Source of the DNA: Clostridia bacterium | Lineage (GTDB): Bacteria; Bacillota; Clostridia; Oscillospirales; Acutalibacteraceae | Assembly (NCBI GenBank): GCA_900759575.1 | Contig: CAAEVU010000150.1 | Coordinates: forward strand, 1-13,936 | Direction of reading: 5' to 3' | Length of the DNA: 13,936 nt | In this document: positions 11,697-13,936 of the stretch, piece after piece | Numbering within the stretch: position 1 is the stretch's first letter | Layout: each line of letters begins with the position of its first letter | Notes under the pieces: generated by a model | What the model saw: the letters and a program-made list of their open reading frames with translations, nothing else | What the model was told of the DNA's origin: nothing | Database searches by the model: none | Translations under genes and position numbers: made by a program

Positions 11697-12530
11697 ATGG
11701 AACACAGCAATGTTTTTTCGGCCATCAAGCATGCCTATCCCAAATTGACGTCGGCGGAGCAGGCAGCGGCGGATTTCTTTTTGCAAAACCGTGAAAAGGG
11801 GGATTTTTCTTCCAAAGCGGTGGCAGCCAAGCTGTATGTGTCGGAAGCGTCCCTGTCCCGGTTTGCCCAGAAGTGCGGCTATAAAGGGTACCGGGAGTTT
11901 ATATACGAGTATCAGCGGCCCTTCAAAGAGGGGAGTCCCTATCCCAGTTTCAGCCAGGTGACCAAGGACGTACTGGCCCGGTACCAGGACTTGCTGGACA
12001 GCAGCTACCGCCTGGTGGATGAAGGCCAAATGCGCCGGGTTTCCCAACTGCTTTCCCACAGCCGGTGTGTGTATGTGTACGGCATGGGAAGCTCCGGATT
12101 TGCCGCCCGGGAGTTGAGCCTTCGGTTGATGCGTACCGGGTTGCTGGTGGAAGCCATTACCGACAGTCACACCATCCGAATGAATGCCGTGCTGGTGGAT
12201 GAAACCGTGACCGTGGTGGCCATCACCTTGTCGGGAATGACCCAGGAAGTGTTGTGGGGCGTGAGGGAAGCTAGACGGCGAGGGGCCAAGGTGGTGCTGA
12301 TGACTGCCAGCCAGGACCCGGCTGTGCGGGACTTGGCGGACGAGGTGCTGCCGGTAGCGTCGGAGGAATATTTGTCCGCCGGCATGCAGATTTCCCCCCA
12401 GTTCCCAGTACTTGTGATGATGGACCTGTTTTTTGCCTATTACTTGGGCAGCGACCAGTATGTAAACCGGGAACGGTACCGGCGTACCATGGAGGCCATG
12501 CTGGGAGAAAAAGAGGAAGAAAGGAAATAA
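11697..12530 (+). CDS. RpiR/MurR-family regulator (HTH plus SIS domain)
   Basis: A 277-residue transcription regulator. The N-terminal helix-turn-helix of the RpiR family lies at about 41-68 (AVAAKLYVSEASLSRFAQKCGYKGYREF in two helices). A linker leads to a SIS domain at about 120-250 that normally binds a phosphosugar, with GMGSSG (129-134) and the ITLSGMT signature (177-183). AGGAG seven bases before the ATG sits in the end of nanE, and the genes are 4 bases apart, so it is probably the local sensor of an amino-sugar phosphate such as ManNAc-6-P or GlcNAc-6-P and controls its own operon. Activator or repressor mode cannot be told. A 16-bp terminator follows directly. Confidence 0.9.
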   Translation: MEHSNVFSAIKHAYPKLTSAEQAAADFFLQNREKGDFSSKAVAAKLYVSEASLSRFAQKCGYKGYREFIYEYQRPFKEGSPYPSFSQVTKDVLARYQDLLDSSYRLVDEGQMRRVSQLLSHSRCVYVYGMGSSGFAARELSLRLMRTGLLVEAITDSHTIRMNAVLVDETVTVVAITLSGMTQEVLWGVREARRRGAKVVLMTASQDPAVRDLADEVLPVASEEYLSAGMQISPQFPVLVMMDLFFAYYLGSDQYVNRERYRRTMEAMLGEKEEERK

Positions 12531-12571
12531 AAAAATCACCTGTGCGAAGTGCCAGCGCACAGGTGATTTTT
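12531..12571. terminator. Strong bidirectional terminator between convergent genes
   Basis: A perfect 16-bp stem: 12531-12546 with 12556-12571, nine-base loop, A-run on the left and T-run on the right, so it works in both directions. It begins right after the rpiR stop and ends 3 bases before the dehydrogenase stop. Confidence 0.92.
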
Positions 12572-12574
12572 CCT

Positions 12575-13600
12575 TTATTCTTGAACGTTGATGATGACTT
12601 TCATGGTGTTTTCCCGGTTGGCGTCGATGTGTTCATAGGCTGCCAGGTACTCTTGGAAGGGGAAATGTTTGGAGATCAGGGGTTTTAACTGAACCTTCCC
12701 CTCTTTCACCAGTTCAATGGCCTTGAGGTAATCCTCGTTCCGGTACATCATAGACGTGTTCAAATCCAGTTCGTGGTCGTTGAGCACGGCCAGATCCACG
12801 TCCCCCCGTGTGGCGAACACCGCTACCAGGATAATGGTGCTTCCCTTTCGGGCATATTGAATGGCCTGCCCCATGGTGATGTTGTTCCCGGCGCAGTCGT
12901 AGATCACGTCGGCTTTGTCCGGCCCAAAGCAGCGAAGAAACTCTTCCCCAAAGTCCTTTTCCCGAGTATTCACACACACGTCCGCACCGCATTCCCGGGC
13001 TTTTTCCAGACGAATCTTGCTCACATCGGTGATCATCACTTTCCGGGCGCCCAGTCCTTTTGCCACCTGGGCTACCAGAATCCCAATAGGTCCAGCGCCC
13101 AGCACGCAAATGTCTTTTCCTGTCACATCTCCAGCCCTTTGCACCGCATGGACCGCCACTGCCAGGGGTTCGATCATGGCACCTTCGTCAAAGCTCATGG
13201 AATCCGGCAGGGGAGTGACTTTTGCCCCGTCTACAGCAAAGAAACGGGAAGCCACACCGGTTGTCTGGAAGCCCATGACTTTCAATTCCTCGCAAAGATT
13301 GTATTTCCCGTGACGGCAGGGCCAGCAATTCCCGCACACCACCTGGGGCTGGATCGTCACTTTCTGGCCCAGAACAAACCCGGTGACTCCAGGACCCAAA
13401 GCGGCGATCTCTCCGGAAACTTCATGTCCTTGGGTGATGGGATATTTTGTAAAGGGATGCTCCCCGTGATAAACGTGAATATCCGAACCGCAAATGCCGA
13501 TTTTCTGGATTTTCACCAATACCTGCCCAGGACCGGCTTCCGGAGTGGGGATTTCCCGGAATTCAATGACGCCGGGAGCGGTCATGACTTGCTGAAGCAC
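12575..13600 (-). CDS. Zinc-dependent medium-chain dehydrogenase (sorbitol/threonine dehydrogenase-like)
   Basis: A 341-residue NAD(P)-dependent alcohol/polyol dehydrogenase. I start it at the GTG at 13600, which has AGGAG eight bases upstream; a longer frame to 13639 runs through that site and overlaps the likely -10. Catalytic zinc ligands: Cys37 in GICGSD, His59-Glu60 in GHEVSGE, and Glu144 in MIEP. The structural zinc site has four cysteines, Cys89, 92, 95 and 103, in the segment from CGNCWPC to NLC. The Rossmann motif GAGPIG is at 168-173, and Asp192 at the end of the second strand suggests NAD rather than NADP. Substrate is a polyol, sugar acid or amino-alcohol; it cannot be fixed from sequence. 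It is divergent from an isomerase-like gene, pointing to a sugar pathway. Confidence 0.92.
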   Translation of the reverse strand: MLQQVMTAPGVIEFREIPTPEAGPGQVLVKIQKIGICGSDIHVYHGEHPFTKYPITQGHEVSGEIAALGPGVTGFVLGQKVTIQPQVVCGNCWPCRHGKYNLCEELKVMGFQTTGVASRFFAVDGAKVTPLPDSMSFDEGAMIEPLAVAVHAVQRAGDVTGKDICVLGAGPIGILVAQVAKGLGARKVMITDVSKIRLEKARECGADVCVNTREKDFGEEFLRCFGPDKADVIYDCAGNNITMGQAIQYARKGSTIILVAVFATRGDVDLAVLNDHELDLNTSMMYRNEDYLKAIELVKEGKVQLKPLISKHFPFQEYLAAYEHIDANRENTMKVIINVQE

Positions 13601-13634
13601 AAAAATCACTCCTGTTGTGGAAAATTCTAGGGAA

Positions 13635-13643
13635 ATCATACCA
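13635..13643 (-). promoter_or_regulatory. Extended -10 promoter of the dehydrogenase gene
   Basis: On the minus strand TGGTATGAT: -10 TATGAT (13640-13635) preceded by TG at -15/-14 position. It lies 35 bases upstream of the GTG start. No convincing -35. Confidence 0.5.
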
Positions 13644-13705
13644 TGAAATTACAGAAAAGAGAAGAGCAAAATGTGTTTTTGGGGAAAGTTTTCAAACGGA
13701 AAGGA

Positions 13706-13727
13706 ACCGACGGTGGAAAAAGTCGGT
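13706..13727. promoter_or_regulatory. Inverted repeat in the divergent intergenic region
   Basis: ACCGAC (13706-13711) and GTCGGT (13722-13727) around a 10-base A/G-rich loop, between the two divergent promoters. Possible operator; no regulator is identified. Confidence 0.3.
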
Positions 13728-13787
13728 GGGATTTATTCTGCTTTTTTGGAAAAAAACAAAATTTCCACTAGTTTTTTTCGGGGAAAA

Positions 13788-13796
13788 TGCTATACT
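13788..13796 (+). promoter_or_regulatory. Extended -10 promoter of the rightmost gene
   Basis: TGCTATACT with -10 TATACT at 13791-13796, 54 bases before the ATG. A small hairpin follows in the leader: TGCCGC (13813-13818), loop CTGGA, GCGGCA (13824-13829), then GGGAGG at 13835-13840. Confidence 0.55.
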
Positions 13797-13849
13797 GAAT
13801 GCGTATGGATTCTGCCGCCTGGAGCGGCACTTTTGGGAGGTTAGCTTTT

Positions 13850-13936
13850 ATGATGCAATTAGGTGCCCAGCTTTTCACTTTGCGGGACTATACCCAGACC
13901 GCCAAAGATCTGGATTATTCCCTGGAGCAAGTGGCA
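13850..13936 (+). CDS. Sugar phosphate isomerase/epimerase-like protein, 5' end (partial)
   Basis: The window ends after 29 codons of a gene that runs off the right edge. The visible start MMQLGAQLFTLRDYTQTAKD followed by LDYSLEQVA is typical of the xylose-isomerase-like TIM-barrel family (AP endonuclease 2 fold), where the first strand reads xxLGxQLyTLRD and is followed by a helix that begins xxdLexSLxxVA. GGGAGG nine bases upstream supports the ATG at 13850; a second ATG is at 13853. It is divergent from the zinc dehydrogenase, a pairing often seen in inositol, sugar-acid or polyol catabolism. The family call rests on a short fragment. Confidence 0.7.
   Translation, partial: MMQLGAQLFTLRDYTQTAKDLDYSLEQVA

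Noticed and set aside
13601..13639. N-terminal extension of the dehydrogenase
   Set aside because: The extra 13 codons include the AGGAG site and overlap the -10 region; known family members start near the GTG-encoded residue.
13772..13787. TTTTT-GGGGAAA strings repeated at about 13677 and 13772 as a possible operator pair
   Set aside because: A/T-rich intergenic composition explains them; the two copies differ in spacing and are not symmetric.

Overview
The window reads as a chromosomal segment of a moderately GC-rich Gram-positive anaerobe, most likely Bacillota, class Clostridia (Oscillospirales-like). The reasons are strong AGGAGG-type ribosome binding sites, canonical TTGACA/TATAAT promoters, many intrinsic terminators, a tandem feoA-feoA-feoB locus with a Gram-positive-type FeoB-associated Cys-rich membrane peptide, a GH25 muramidase with an SLH repeat, and a NanE/RpiR pair. 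No rRNA, tRNA, CRISPR array, transposase or integrase was seen, and no gene-free stretch exceeds about 260 bases.

Left part (1-3000): the 5' end of a leftward AraC-type regulator faces galE (UDP-glucose 4-epimerase) across a compact divergent promoter. Next come an unrecognised single-pass membrane protein and a convergent GH25 lysozyme-like protein with one SLH repeat, whose start codon is unclear.

Centre (3072-6324): three genes for the nickel-pincer nucleotide (NPN) cofactor, larE, larB and larC, behind one good promoter. The larE leader carries two small hairpins and then a strong intrinsic-terminator structure just before the gene, so it looks like an attenuated, possibly ligand-sensing leader. 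LarC is one uninterrupted frame, unlike the frameshifted larC1/larC2 of Lactiplantibacillus plantarum, and contains a 76-residue histidine-rich insert built from nine 18-bp repeats. LarE has the three cysteines expected of the iron-sulfur type. No larA (the enzyme that uses NPN) lies in the window. A major-facilitator transporter follows under its own promoter.

Iron uptake (7735-10893): feoA1, feoA2, feoB and a 58-residue CxxC-repeat membrane peptide. Four GTTAG-N6-CTAAC-like dyads surround the locus: one upstream of the promoter, two between promoter and feoA1, one between feoA2 and feoB. They are candidate operators for a DtxR-type iron regulator. A terminator-like hairpin also separates feoA2 from feoB.

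Right part (10921-13936): a nanE-rpiR operon (ManNAc-6-P epimerase and SIS-domain regulator), a convergent zinc-dependent sorbitol/threonine-type dehydrogenase, and the divergent 5' end of a sugar-phosphate isomerase/epimerase-like gene. These look like carbohydrate-catabolism functions.

The most promising leads are the larE leader, the poly-His LarC and the feo dyads. Nickel-cofactor and ferrous-iron genes lie side by side, but the sequence alone does not show that they share regulation.
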